A DNA stretch of 64,000 nt. Source: CAG-552 sp964516925. GTDB lineage: Bacteria; Bacillota; Clostridia; Christensenellales; Pumilibacteraceae. The first letter of the stretch is position 1, and each line of letters opens with the position of its first letter. The notes beneath the pieces are model-generated. The model searched no databases. It saw nothing but the letters and a program-made list of their open reading frames with translations, and was not told the origin of the DNA. Shown piece after piece: positions 1 through 7,387 of the stretch. The position numbers were made by a program, and so were the translations under genes. The stretch spans positions 1 to 64,000 of the forward strand of contig CAZEXL010000002.1 of assembly GCA_964516925.1 (NCBI GenBank). Reading direction: 5' to 3'.

Positions 1-40
1 ATAAAAGAATTACCAGTAACGTTCTGTTCCTTTTTGCCAT
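1..40 (-). CDS. 5' end of a secreted or membrane protein gene (cut by window edge)
   Basis: Only the first 13 codons are visible: MAKRNRTLLVILL. The start is an ATG at 38-40 with a GGAGG ribosome binding site at 46-50, at good spacing. Two or three basic residues followed by a hydrophobic run look like the start of a signal peptide or membrane anchor. The gene lies directly downstream of the promoter inside the invertible cassette (82-265), so it is the likely phase-variable gene. Its product cannot be named from 13 residues. A surface or secreted protein is inferred from the N-terminus and from what such switches usually control. Confidence 0.7.
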   Translation of the reverse strand, partial: MAKRNRTLLVILL

Positions 41-81
41 AATTACCTCCGCTTTTTGCAAATAATTTGAGCTGATTTATA

Positions 82-107
82 TACATCAAATAATATATTT
101 GATGTAC
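82..107 (+). repeat. Left inverted repeat of invertible promoter cassette
   Basis: This 26-bp sequence is the exact reverse complement of 240-265. It is built like a tyrosine-recombinase core site: 9-bp inverted arms TACATCAAA (82-90) and TTTGATGTA (98-106) around an asymmetric 7-bp spacer TAATATA (91-97). The spacer at the partner site reads TATATTA, its reverse complement, so recombination between the sites would invert the DNA between them. The repeat lies 42-67 bp upstream of the left gene's ATG, inside its predicted 5' untranslated region. Confidence 0.9.
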
Positions 108-239
108 GTTTTTATCCATTATAAAACTTATTAGTGGTGTATGTCAACAAAATTTAGTATTTTATAATTATATTTAATGTGAAATAATACTAATTTGATA
201 TTTTTGAGAGCACGTTGCTTTGCAGAAAGAACCAAAAGT
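108..239. promoter_or_regulatory. Invertible promoter segment (phase-variation switch)
   Basis: These 132 bp lie between perfect 26-bp inverted repeats and contain no gene. The minus strand carries a strong promoter that faces the gene starting at 40, so this copy appears to be in the ON orientation. After inversion the promoter boxes would fall at about 200-205 and 224-229 and fire rightwards, antisense to the recombinase gene, leaving the left gene without this promoter. Known parallels are the RecV-controlled switches of Clostridioides difficile and the Mpi-controlled promoters of Bacteroides. Inversion itself is inferred, not seen. Confidence 0.85.
118..147 (-). promoter_or_regulatory. 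Sigma-A promoter inside the invertible segment
   Basis: On the minus strand there is a perfect -35 TTGACA (142-147), an 18-bp spacer and a perfect -10 TATAAT (118-123). The predicted start, near 111, is just inside the segment, giving a leader of about 70 nt that includes the left inverted repeat and the GGAGG at 46-50. Confidence 0.85.
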
Positions 240-278
240 GTACATCAAATATATTATTTGATGTACACTTTTGGTTCT
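228..278. repeat. 51-bp perfect palindrome around the right recombination site
   Basis: Arms of 24 bp (228-251 and 255-278) are exact reverse complements around a 3-nt centre. The palindrome contains the whole right inverted repeat and the recombinase stop codon. Its left outer arm (228-240) lies almost entirely inside the invertible segment and its right outer arm (266-278) outside, so the full palindrome exists only in the present orientation. No T-run follows on either strand, so it is not a standard intrinsic terminator, though the RNA hairpin would be very stable. Confidence 0.85.
240..265 (-). repeat. Right inverted repeat of invertible promoter cassette
   Basis: Exact reverse complement of 82-107, with arms at 241-249 and 257-265 and the 7-bp spacer TATATTA at 250-256. 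The recombinase stop codon (TAA on the minus strand, 254-256) lies in the spacer, so the last residues of the recombinase are encoded by its own presumed target site. Because the two sites are identical, inversion would leave the end of the reading frame unchanged. Confidence 0.9.
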
Positions 279-1204
279 ATAAAAAGCTTACCTAATCGGT
301 TCATCATATCGGTTTTATGTTCTAGCAAAGAGTGCACATAACGGTTAAGCGTAACCGTTGCGTTTTTGTGTCCGAGCAACTCGGACAGAGTTTTTACGTC
401 CATTCCCCACTCTAAAGCGCGTGTGGCAAAAGTATGTCGCAATGCATGAAAGCCTTTGTGCGCAATACCGAGTTTCTTTAATAAAAGTTCAAACGTTCGT
501 TGGTATGAGCGCACGAAAACGGACTTGTCGCCGTCGGCTATAATATATTCGCATTTGGAACGTTTTTTCAGGCTTTTTAGCAGTGGCAATATTTGCTTCG
601 GTAAAGGTATTACACGCCGAGAATGAACGGTTTTGGGGCTGTCAATAATGCGTATATGATTTTGTCCGTCGTTCCCGTCGTGGCAGGTCTTAGAAACGAA
701 CAAAAGACCTTTCCCGAAGTCAATATCTTGCCAAGTAAGAGCAAGCAATTCCCCGATACGCAAGCCCGTATAAAGGCACAGCACAACACCGAACAATTTG
801 TCCTTTTTACTGCTTAACACGTATTGCTCGATTTTCTTTTGTTCCTGACAAGAAAAGCACTCGACTTGCTTTTCAACCGTTTTCGGACGTTTAATTTTGT
901 TTGCTACGTTTTCTTGCGCAAAACCAAGCATAAATGCCGTGGTAAGCGAATTTTTAAGCACAGAAATTACGACATTTACGAAACTTGCCGACAACCCTTT
1001 GCCCGTTCTTAGATTCCCGCTTTTTAATAGTTTAGTTACAAACTTTTGCAACGCTATAACGGAAAGCGCGGATATTTTATATTCGCCAAGCGACGGAATA
1101 ATGTGTAATTTACAAATTTGTGAATAACGCTTATAGGTGCGTGTTTTATTAGAGGGCAATATATAATTAACAAGCCATTCGTTAAGCCAAGTTTTGTATT
1201 TCAA
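254..1204 (-). CDS. Tyrosine recombinase, probable invertase of the adjacent promoter switch
   Basis: A 316-residue phage-integrase-family recombinase. The N-terminal SAM-like core-binding domain covers about 1-105 and the catalytic domain about 115-300. All active-site residues are present: R149 (TGLRIGE), K191 (SPKTVHSR), H253 and R256 (HALRH), H279 (LLGHK) and the nucleophile Y289 (NRYVH). The start is TTG at 1202-1204, with AGGAGG at 1213-1218. It stands alone between the purB terminator and a pair of inverted recombination-like sites, and its stop codon lies inside the right site. A solo recombinase next to an inverted-repeat-flanked promoter suggests a site-specific invertase. An integrase at the end of a mobile element extending beyond the left edge is the alternative. 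Confidence 0.93.
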   Translation of the reverse strand: MKYKTWLNEWLVNYILPSNKTRTYKRYSQICKLHIIPSLGEYKISALSVIALQKFVTKLLKSGNLRTGKGLSASFVNVVISVLKNSLTTAFMLGFAQENVANKIKRPKTVEKQVECFSCQEQKKIEQYVLSSKKDKLFGVVLCLYTGLRIGELLALTWQDIDFGKGLLFVSKTCHDGNDGQNHIRIIDSPKTVHSRRVIPLPKQILPLLKSLKKRSKCEYIIADGDKSVFVRSYQRTFELLLKKLGIAHKGFHALRHTFATRALEWGMDVKTLSELLGHKNATVTLNRYVHSLLEHKTDMMNRLGKLFIEPKVYIK

Positions 1205-1306
1205 TGTACGAACCTCCTGAATATGGTTGCATACATTTTACAATAATGCGCCGCCGCTTCAAAACTTATTGTCGCTATTTAATTTAGCAATTAGTCGCAA
1301 TAATAA

Positions 1307-1336
1307 AAAAGGCGGTAGAAAGCTCTATCGCCTTTT
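1307..1336 (-). terminator. Intrinsic terminator of purB
   Basis: A 13-bp stem (1307-1319 with 1324-1336, one G-T pair) with a 4-nt loop, followed on the minus strand by six Ts. It separates purB from the recombinase gene. Confidence 0.88.
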
Positions 1337-1353
1337 AATTTAATTAATTTTGA

Positions 1354-2778
1354 TTAAACTTTTAACTCTGCCTTAAAGCCAAGATCTTCGCTGTGCTTTG
1401 CTAAAATCGGATCGATACATTCGCCAATAAAACTGTCGACCTGATCGGCTGCTCGGCCGATAAACGCAGTCGGCGTAAGCATGTCGTCAAGCTTGTCTTT
1501 TATCGCAGCGAAATGCTCGTCTTGTTTTATGCGCTGAATAAGATCGTTATCGTAACCTTCCTTAACGCGTTTACCGCTTATCATCGAAAGATCGCGAATA
1601 ACACCGTGAAGTTCTTGCCTACTACCGCCGTGCTTAACACATTCCATTATAATATTTTCGGTCGCCATAAACGGAAGCTCTGCGCGAATGTGCTTGTCGA
1701 TAACCTTTTCGTAAACCACGATACCGTCAGCCACGTTGTTGTAAATATTCAAGATGCCGTCGATCGCAAGGAAAGCTTGCGATATAGTTATACGCTTGTT
1801 AGCACTATCGTCTAATGTACGCTCTAGCCATTGAGTACCGGCTGTGACTGCTTCGTTTATCGGAAGCGAAACGACAAACCTTGCAAGCGCACAAATGCGT
1901 TCGCTACGCATCGGGTTACGTTTGTACGCCATAGCGGACGAGCCGATTTGAGACTTTTCGAACGGCTCTTCTAGCTCTTTATTGCTTTGCAAAATTCTTA
2001 AGTCGTTTGCAAATTTATATGCGCTTTGTGCGATTTGCGACAACACGCTAAGCACGTTGTAATCGAATTTTCGCGGATACGTTTGACCCGTTACTTTGTA
2101 TGCTTCCGTATATCCCATTTTTGCAACGACTTTCCTTTCGAGCTCGTCAACTTTCTTGCCGTCGCCAAAAAGCTCCAAAAAGCTTGCCTGAGTACCGGTG
2201 GTGCCCTTTACGCCGCGTAATCTGATTTTTGCGAGTAATTCGCTAAGCGATTCGTAATCAAGCCACAAATCTTGAAGCCACAAGCACGCGCGCTTACCGA
2301 GCGTAGTAAGCTGAGCCGGTTGCAAATGCGTATATCCCAGCATCGGAAGCGACTTATATTTTTTTGCAAACTTTGCAAGCTTGTCCATTACGGCAACAAG
2401 CTTTTTTTGAACAAGTTTAAGCGCATTGTCGATAACGATGACTTCGGCATTATCGGTTACGTAACAACTGGTCGCCCCCAAATGAATGATCGGTTCTGCC
2501 GACTTTGCTTGCTGACCAAACGCATATACGTGAGCCATAACGTCGTGGCGAACTTCTTTTTCGCGAGCAGCCGCAACTTCGTAATTGATATCCGAAACGT
2601 ACTTTTTCATTTCGTCTATTTGCCCTTGCGTAATATTAAGTCCTAATTCCATCTCGCTTTCCGCAAGTGCTATCCAAAGCTTTCGCCAAGTAGTAAACTT
2701 GTAATCATCTGAAAACAAGTGCGACATCTCTTTAGAAGAGTATCTTGTATTTAACGGGTTTTCGTACAAATCTCTCAT
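1354..2778 (-). CDS. purB: Adenylosuccinate lyase
   Basis: Cytosolic enzyme of purine synthesis. It cleaves SAICAR to AICAR and adenylosuccinate to AMP, releasing fumarate each time. At 474 residues it fits the family. The three conserved regions of the fumarase/aspartase superfamily are present: HLGATS near 99-104, GYTHLQPAQ near 148-156, and the mobile signature loop GSSAMAYKRNP at 279-289 with the catalytic serine. It begins 11 bp after the upstream M19 peptidase gene, so the two probably share a transcript that ends at the hairpin at 1307-1336. No purine riboswitch or other control element is visible in front of it. Confidence 0.97.
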   Translation of the reverse strand: MRDLYENPLNTRYSSKEMSHLFSDDYKFTTWRKLWIALAESEMELGLNITQGQIDEMKKYVSDINYEVAAAREKEVRHDVMAHVYAFGQQAKSAEPIIHLGATSCYVTDNAEVIVIDNALKLVQKKLVAVMDKLAKFAKKYKSLPMLGYTHLQPAQLTTLGKRACLWLQDLWLDYESLSELLAKIRLRGVKGTTGTQASFLELFGDGKKVDELERKVVAKMGYTEAYKVTGQTYPRKFDYNVLSVLSQIAQSAYKFANDLRILQSNKELEEPFEKSQIGSSAMAYKRNPMRSERICALARFVVSLPINEAVTAGTQWLERTLDDSANKRITISQAFLAIDGILNIYNNVADGIVVYEKVIDKHIRAELPFMATENIIMECVKHGGSRQELHGVIRDLSMISGKRVKEGYDNDLIQRIKQDEHFAAIKDKLDDMLTPTAFIGRAADQVDSFIGECIDPILAKHSEDLGFKAELKV

Positions 2779-2789
2779 AATCGTTCCTC

Positions 2790-3584
2790 TTACGAATCAT
2801 AAAAATATGTGGCGGCGTTGGCGTATAATATTCTGCTTATGGTTGAGTCGGAATATCCTTGCCTTATCATAGCAAGCGCAAGCTTGTCGAAGTTTTCGTA
2901 CGACTTTAGCTCTTTGGGTAAATTTGTCGTTCCGAAAAAGTCCGTTCCTATCGCAAGATTCTTATCGCCGAACCGACTTAAGAACCAATCGATATGCTTG
3001 ATAATTCCGCTTATGCTAGCCTCGCCCAAAAAATCTCCGACAAAGCACAGCCCAACGATCCCACGCTTTTCTATTATAACAGATATTTGCTGCTCTGTCA
3101 AATTGCGAGGGTGTTTATTTACGGCAGAAAAGCAAGTATGACTACAAATTATTTTTTCGGAATATTCCGCCGCCTTAAAAAAACTCTTTTCGTTAAGGTG
3201 CGCAAGATCTACCACGATTCCGCTTCTATTAAAAAACGATATCATCTGTTTACCGCGTATAGTTAAACGTTCGTCGCTGTACACGCCGCCGGCTAGTCCG
3301 TTATAATTATTCCACGTGAGCCCTGCATACAAAATATTGCAATTTGACAGCATTTGATAATTATCACTAAATATCCCACAATCTTCTATGGCAATTAGTT
3401 TATCATTATTGCAGCATAAAAGCTTAGTAGCTACGTCAATCGTTAATTTGCTAGTCCATATTGCGTATATTATGTCGCCGTCTATAACTTTTCCGCCCGT
3501 AGTTAACGCATCGTTATGCAAATCAAAAATTTTCATAAAAATATATATGCGCGTTTTCTTTTTTTGCTTACCAACGACATACAT
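2790..3584 (-). CDS. Peptidase family M19 (renal dipeptidase-like) protein
   Basis: A zinc dipeptidase-like TIM-barrel protein. Family marks are DLHNDAL near the N-terminus (metal ligands H and D), IVVDLAHLNEK, SHTCFSAVNKHPRNLT (metal ligands and family signature) and IGTDFFG (catalytic Asp region). It is short for the family (about 248 residues from the likely start, against about 310-370), mostly through compression between the first motif and the DLAHL strand. The frame runs to 3584, but homologues begin at the internal ATG at 3536 (MKIFDLHND). Neither start has a clear ribosome binding site. It lies just downstream of the ispH-S1 terminator and 11 bp upstream of purB. It may hydrolyse dipeptides, but the substrate is unknown. 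Confidence 0.82.
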   Translation of the reverse strand: MYVVGKQKKKTRIYIFMKIFDLHNDALTTGGKVIDGDIIYAIWTSKLTIDVATKLLCCNNDKLIAIEDCGIFSDNYQMLSNCNILYAGLTWNNYNGLAGGVYSDERLTIRGKQMISFFNRSGIVVDLAHLNEKSFFKAAEYSEKIICSHTCFSAVNKHPRNLTEQQISVIIEKRGIVGLCFVGDFLGEASISGIIKHIDWFLSRFGDKNLAIGTDFFGTTNLPKELKSYENFDKLALAMIRQGYSDSTISRILYANAATYFYDS

Positions 3585-3596
3585 ATTTAATCAAAG

Positions 3597-3625
3597 AAAA
3601 AAGCCTCTGCCTAAGCAGAGACTTT
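3597..3625 (-). terminator. Intrinsic terminator of the ispH-S1 operon
   Basis: Stem CTCTGC/GCAGAG (3605-3610 with 3615-3620), extended by further pairs after one mismatch, with a 4-nt loop and a run of Ts on the minus strand. It ends the long transcript that includes the decarboxylase genes and ispH-S1. Confidence 0.88.
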
Positions 3626-3629
3626 AATA

Positions 3630-5735
3630 CTATTTATTTTCTTCGATGTTAAGATTTTTAAGCAAATCAGCAAACGGATTAAACGAAGATTCTTCATTCC
3701 ATTCCTTCTGAGAATCGTCTTCTTCCTTTGCTTTGCGTTCCTTTTTGGGACGATTAGCAAACTTCTTGCTGCGTTCCTTAGATTCTTCTTCGGACGCTTC
3801 CTTCTTAACTTCTTCCTGCTTCGGTTCTTCAGGCAAGCAAGCCTTCATGCTGAGTGTAATTCTTCTTGCCGCTTCATCGATTGCAAGAACTTTTACGTCT
3901 ACCGTGTCGCCTACTTTAACAACTTCGTTCATATTCTTAACAAACGAATGAGCTGCTTCGGAAACGTGAACCAAACCTTCTACGCCCGGTTCGATTTGAA
4001 CAAAAGCACCAAACGGAACAATGCTTACAACCTTGCCGGATACAACCGTACCAACGGGATACTTTTGCATTGCAACGGTAAACGGATGCAGCTGAAGCTG
4101 CTTGTAACCAAGCGATACGCGTCCTTTTTCGCGATCTACGCTAAGCACAAGGAAATCGTAAGTTTCGCCAATCTTAAGTACTTCGTCTACTGTCTTTATA
4201 TGATCCCAAGAAAGATCGACAATATGAGCAAGGCAATCAAAACCGTCAACGCTTACGAACGCACCGAAGCTGGTGATTCTTTTTACGGTACCGCTTACGA
4301 CAACGTTGGGAACAACGTTTGCCCAGAATATCTCCTCGCGCTCTTTACGTTCGGTAACAAGAACTTTCTTTTGGCTTGCGATAATCTTGTGTCTGTTATC
4401 GTCAATTTCCAAAATAGTAAGACGCAACTTTTTCTTTACATAAGCCTTAAGATCTTTAGGGAATCCAACCTCTTTAACCTGCGATGCCGGTACGAATACG
4501 GTATAAGTGCCGAGCTTTGCAAGCAAGCCGCCTTTTGTATCGCTAGTAACCGAAAGCTCAAAAACGGAACCGTCGCGAACGGTATCAACGATTTTGTCGC
4601 CTTCTTTGATCAAATCTACCTTGCGCTTGGAAAGAGGAATACAATCGGTGTCGGCATCTTTTTTGCCGATAATGATTGCTTCGATTTCCATTCCCTCGGT
4701 AAAGTCCGCCGGATCATATTTGCCGTCGATATTAACTTGATCGGCATAAATGATACCATCGTACTTGCCGCCGATGCTAAGTCTGATACCCTTATCGTCA
4801 GCGGAAATAACTTTACCATTAACTCTCTTACCTTCACGGTAACTCACGAGAGATTCTTCTACCCCTGCTTTGAGTTCGTCTGAAACAAGAACCTCTTCAA
4901 CGTTTTGACTCATGTAACCTTTAACCTCCATAATCAACTCGCTTGGAGTTGACGCGCCTGCTAATACTCCTACCGTATCGTCAGGACTAAATTTAATATT
5001 TTTAATATCGTCAAGACTTTCAATAAAGAAAGTTTGCTTTAAAACGCTTTTGCAAATGCTGTAAAGCATTTTTGTATTCTTACTTTTGGAGCTACCCAAA
5101 ACCAGAACTTTGGTGCATTTTCTAGCAAGACTGTCTGCCTCTGATTGTCTCACCACTGTAGTATAGCAAATCGTGTCGAAAATTTCAACTGTTTTTAGAC
5201 GGTCTTTATCAATTTTTTTAATAATATCGGAATATTTTTTTTGCGGAACCGTAGTTTGCGATACAAAACACAGTTTTTCGCTATTATAAAGCTTCTGAAT
5301 ATTTTCTTCTTCCGGATTTTCGCTAGAGATAATTATCGCGGCATTATTACACCAACCGTTTATCCCCGCAACTTCCGGATGCTTTGCGTCGCCAACAATA
5401 ACTATTTGATAACCGTCCGAATAATGTTCCTTTACTATATTATGAATTTTCCGTACGAACGGACACGTTGCGTCCACGATTTCTTTTCCGCTTGCCTTAA
5501 GCTTATTAAATTCATCTTCGCCAACGCCATGCGAACGAATAATTACTTTATCCGCATTAACGTCTTGAAGAGAATTTACGGCGTAAATCCCTTTAGCTTC
5601 GAGCGAAGAAATAACTCGCTCATTATGAGTAAGCTCGCCATACGTACAAACGGACGGTAAATTTTTTTCAGCCAACTCTATCGCTCGCTTAACACCTGAG
5701 CAATAACCAAGATTTTCCGAAAAAACAACTTTCAA
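3630..5735 (-). CDS. ispH: IspH (HMBPP reductase) fused to ribosomal protein S1 domains
   Basis: A 701-residue two-part protein. Residues 1 to about 280 are IspH/LytB, the last enzyme of the MEP isoprenoid pathway, which reduces HMBPP to IPP and DMAPP. The three cysteines that hold its iron-sulfur cluster are at 12 (GYCSGVK), 91 (DATCPF) and 190 (DTICYT). Residues from about 300 to 640 form four S1 RNA-binding domains, the second rather degenerate. The last two are the most typical (SFGAFVSVDGFDCLAHI; PFGAFVQIEPGVEGLVHVSE). A charged, lysine- and glutamate-rich tail follows. The same fusion is known in many Clostridia. The gene overlaps plsC by 4 bp. There is no frameshift: one open frame covers both halves. 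Confidence 0.96.
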   Translation of the reverse strand: MKVVFSENLGYCSGVKRAIELAEKNLPSVCTYGELTHNERVISSLEAKGIYAVNSLQDVNADKVIIRSHGVGEDEFNKLKASGKEIVDATCPFVRKIHNIVKEHYSDGYQIVIVGDAKHPEVAGINGWCNNAAIIISSENPEEENIQKLYNSEKLCFVSQTTVPQKKYSDIIKKIDKDRLKTVEIFDTICYTTVVRQSEADSLARKCTKVLVLGSSKSKNTKMLYSICKSVLKQTFFIESLDDIKNIKFSPDDTVGVLAGASTPSELIMEVKGYMSQNVEEVLVSDELKAGVEESLVSYREGKRVNGKVISADDKGIRLSIGGKYDGIIYADQVNIDGKYDPADFTEGMEIEAIIIGKKDADTDCIPLSKRKVDLIKEGDKIVDTVRDGSVFELSVTSDTKGGLLAKLGTYTVFVPASQVKEVGFPKDLKAYVKKKLRLTILEIDDNRHKIIASQKKVLVTERKEREEIFWANVVPNVVVSGTVKRITSFGAFVSVDGFDCLAHIVDLSWDHIKTVDEVLKIGETYDFLVLSVDREKGRVSLGYKQLQLHPFTVAMQKYPVGTVVSGKVVSIVPFGAFVQIEPGVEGLVHVSEAAHSFVKNMNEVVKVGDTVDVKVLAIDEAARRITLSMKACLPEEPKQEEVKKEASEEESKERSKKFANRPKKERKAKEEDDSQKEWNEESSFNPFADLLKNLNIEENK

Positions 5736-6391
5736 TTTATGTTAACCTCTTTACTTATAGCTTTGTTTTTCCACCTTTTGTTAATCACGTAATCGTCGAT
5801 AAACGCTTTATCGAATTCCATACGTTCGCCGATAAGTTTAGAGGCTGCGTCAAGCTGAATAGAATCGAGACGTTTTCCGTAAAATTCCGACAAGTCTATG
5901 GGCTCTCCTACGTAAATGTATGTACGTCTAAATGCTTTGGCTTTGCGCTGGAACACTATCGGAACGAGCGGTGCCTGTCCCTTAACGGCAAACATCGCAG
6001 CTCCGCCTTTTACCTTTTGAATAGATTCGTCGACACGATTGCGTGTGCCTTCAGGAAAAATCGTTATTCCCTCGTCGTTTTTTAGATAGTTTAATCCCGT
6101 ACGTACAGTGCTAAGATCGAGATTTTCTCTGTCTACAAAGAACGCTCCCATTTTTGTAAAAAACCATTTGACTAATTTTTTACTTTCAAATTCTTTTTTA
6201 GCCATAAAATGTCTAAATCCTTTAAATCGAACGATTATGATGGGAATATCTCTAAAACTAAGGTGATTGCTTATAAGGACGATTTTGCCGTCTTTGGGCA
6301 CATTGTTTTTGTTGCCGATTATTTTGACCGGATATAAAATTTTAAATATCCAACCAAACGCAATTCGTATAAAATTATAAAATCTTTTCAT
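5732..6391 (-). CDS. plsC: 1-acyl-sn-glycerol-3-phosphate acyltransferase
   Basis: A membrane-associated acyltransferase that adds the second acyl chain to lysophosphatidic acid in phospholipid synthesis. The family's catalytic NHxxxxD motif is NHLSFRD, with H43 and D48. The substrate-binding FPEGTR lies at 111-116. A hydrophobic N-terminal stretch (about 5-25) probably anchors it to the membrane. The length of 219 residues is usual. It overlaps cmk and ispH-S1 by 4 bp each (ATGA junctions), implying translational coupling. The cmk-plsC-ispH-S1 order is common in Clostridia. Confidence 0.95.
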   Translation of the reverse strand: MKRFYNFIRIAFGWIFKILYPVKIIGNKNNVPKDGKIVLISNHLSFRDIPIIIVRFKGFRHFMAKKEFESKKLVKWFFTKMGAFFVDRENLDLSTVRTGLNYLKNDEGITIFPEGTRNRVDESIQKVKGGAAMFAVKGQAPLVPIVFQRKAKAFRRTYIYVGEPIDLSEFYGKRLDSIQLDAASKLIGERMEFDKAFIDDYVINKRWKNKAISKEVNIN

Positions 6392-7047
6392 CGTTTTGCC
6401 CTTATAACATCAAGCATTATGTTTTTCACTTCGTTTACGGTCAAACCCGTGCTATCGATTTCAATAGCGTCGTCGGCTTTTTTTAAGGGCGAATGTTGCC
6501 TGTGCATATCGTTATAGTCACGAGCTTCGATATCGGCTTTTATTTTAGCCTCGTCACATTGCTCGCCTTTTTGGCTTAACTCCAAAAATCTGCGATGCGC
6601 TCGCTCTTCTACCGACGCAGTTAAATAAAATTTATATTCGGCGTTCGGCAAAACCACGGTTCCGATATCTCTTCCGTCCAAAACGGAATCACGGCTTGCG
6701 GCAATTTTACGTTGTAAATTAACCATGTATTCGCGCACACACTTAAGCGCGGATATATCGCTTGCCATCTTTGAAACGTGATGTTTGCGAATCTCGTCGC
6801 TTACGTTTTGCCCATCCAAAAATACCACGCTTCCGCCGGCGCCGGGCTGAACGTCTATTCCGGTACAACTTAAAAGTTTAGATACGGCGCATTCGTCGTT
6901 TGGTAAAATTCCGTTTAGATACGCCTTTAGCCCTAACGCACGGTACATTGCACCGGTATCAAGATATGCAATACCGAGTTCTTTTGCGATAATTTTTGCT
7001 ATCGTGCTTTTACCGGCTCCGCTCGGTCCGTCAATCGCGATGTTCAT
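6388..7047 (-). CDS. cmk: Cytidylate kinase
   Basis: Phosphorylates CMP and dCMP with ATP, feeding nucleotide and CDP-lipid synthesis. The P-loop GPSGAGKST lies at residues 7-15 and the nucleoside-binding segment YLDTGAMYRA at about 29-38. DGRDIGTVVLPNA (about 124-136) and ERAHRR (lid) are typical. At 219 residues it is of family length. It overlaps aroH upstream by 17 bp and plsC downstream by 4 bp. Confidence 0.96.
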   Translation of the reverse strand: MNIAIDGPSGAGKSTIAKIIAKELGIAYLDTGAMYRALGLKAYLNGILPNDECAVSKLLSCTGIDVQPGAGGSVVFLDGQNVSDEIRKHHVSKMASDISALKCVREYMVNLQRKIAASRDSVLDGRDIGTVVLPNAEYKFYLTASVEERAHRRFLELSQKGEQCDEAKIKADIEARDYNDMHRQHSPLKKADDAIEIDSTGLTVNEVKNIMLDVIRAKR

Positions 7048-7387
7048 AAAATAAATCCTTTCTTAAATTTTTAGTATCGTATAAATATATCGGCTTACAC
7101 GAATCGCCTTCGTTCAAAATAAGCACACGTAACGTTAAAGGCAAGCTACCGTCAACATCCGGTTCGGTGCAACTGAAAAGCGGAACGGCTGACGAAAATT
7201 TTTCCCTAAACGTAGCGGCAGGATACGCTGCCGTAACGTCTTTTGTAAGCGAAAACAATATGCAAACCGCCTTAGAATAGTCAAGTTCGTTAGCTTTTTG
7301 CAACTCAACAAACAATTCTTCCGTTTTTTTAGATATCTCGAAAACGGTATTTTCAGTAAAATTAACGGCGCCTCTTATGGCTTTCAT
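7031..7387 (-). CDS. aroH: Chorismate mutase, AroH type
   Basis: Converts chorismate to prephenate for phenylalanine and tyrosine synthesis. The 118-residue product matches the trimeric AroH fold family: MKAIRGAVNFTENT at the start, SLTKDVTAAYPA, then the PLFSCTEPDVDGSLPLTLRVL block with the active-site arginine in LRVL. The open frame begins at 7432, but the start at 7387 is preferred because homologues begin with this sequence, it has AGGAGA at the right distance, and the longer version would overlap the flavoprotein gene by 49 bp. It abuts that gene, which ends at 7384. Confidence 0.92.
   Translation of the reverse strand: MKAIRGAVNFTENTVFEISKKTEELFVELQKANELDYSKAVCILFSLTKDVTAAYPAATFREKFSSAVPLFSCTEPDVDGSLPLTLRVLILNEGDSCKPIYLYDTKNLRKDLFYEHRD

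Noticed and set aside
82..106. Simple repressor operator
   Set aside because: The near-palindrome could bind a repressor. However, the asymmetric spacer is exactly reversed in the second copy, the repeat extends beyond the palindrome to 26 bp, and a recombinase is adjacent; together these favour recombination sites.
228..278. Plain intrinsic terminator of the recombinase gene
   Set aside because: The stem is long and perfect, but no T-run follows on either strand. Its core is also an exact inverted copy of 82-107, which a terminator would not explain.
1..1204. Integrated prophage or conjugative element end with attL/attR direct repeats
   Set aside because: The 26-bp repeats are inverted, not direct, and only 132 bp apart. 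No tRNA end or other mobile genes are in view. An element to the left cannot be excluded but is not needed to explain the sequence.
3948..4883. Long plus-strand open frame (311 codons) opposite ispH-S1
   Set aside because: It has no ribosome binding site and no recognisable protein features, and it lies wholly over a well-conserved gene; it is a shadow frame.
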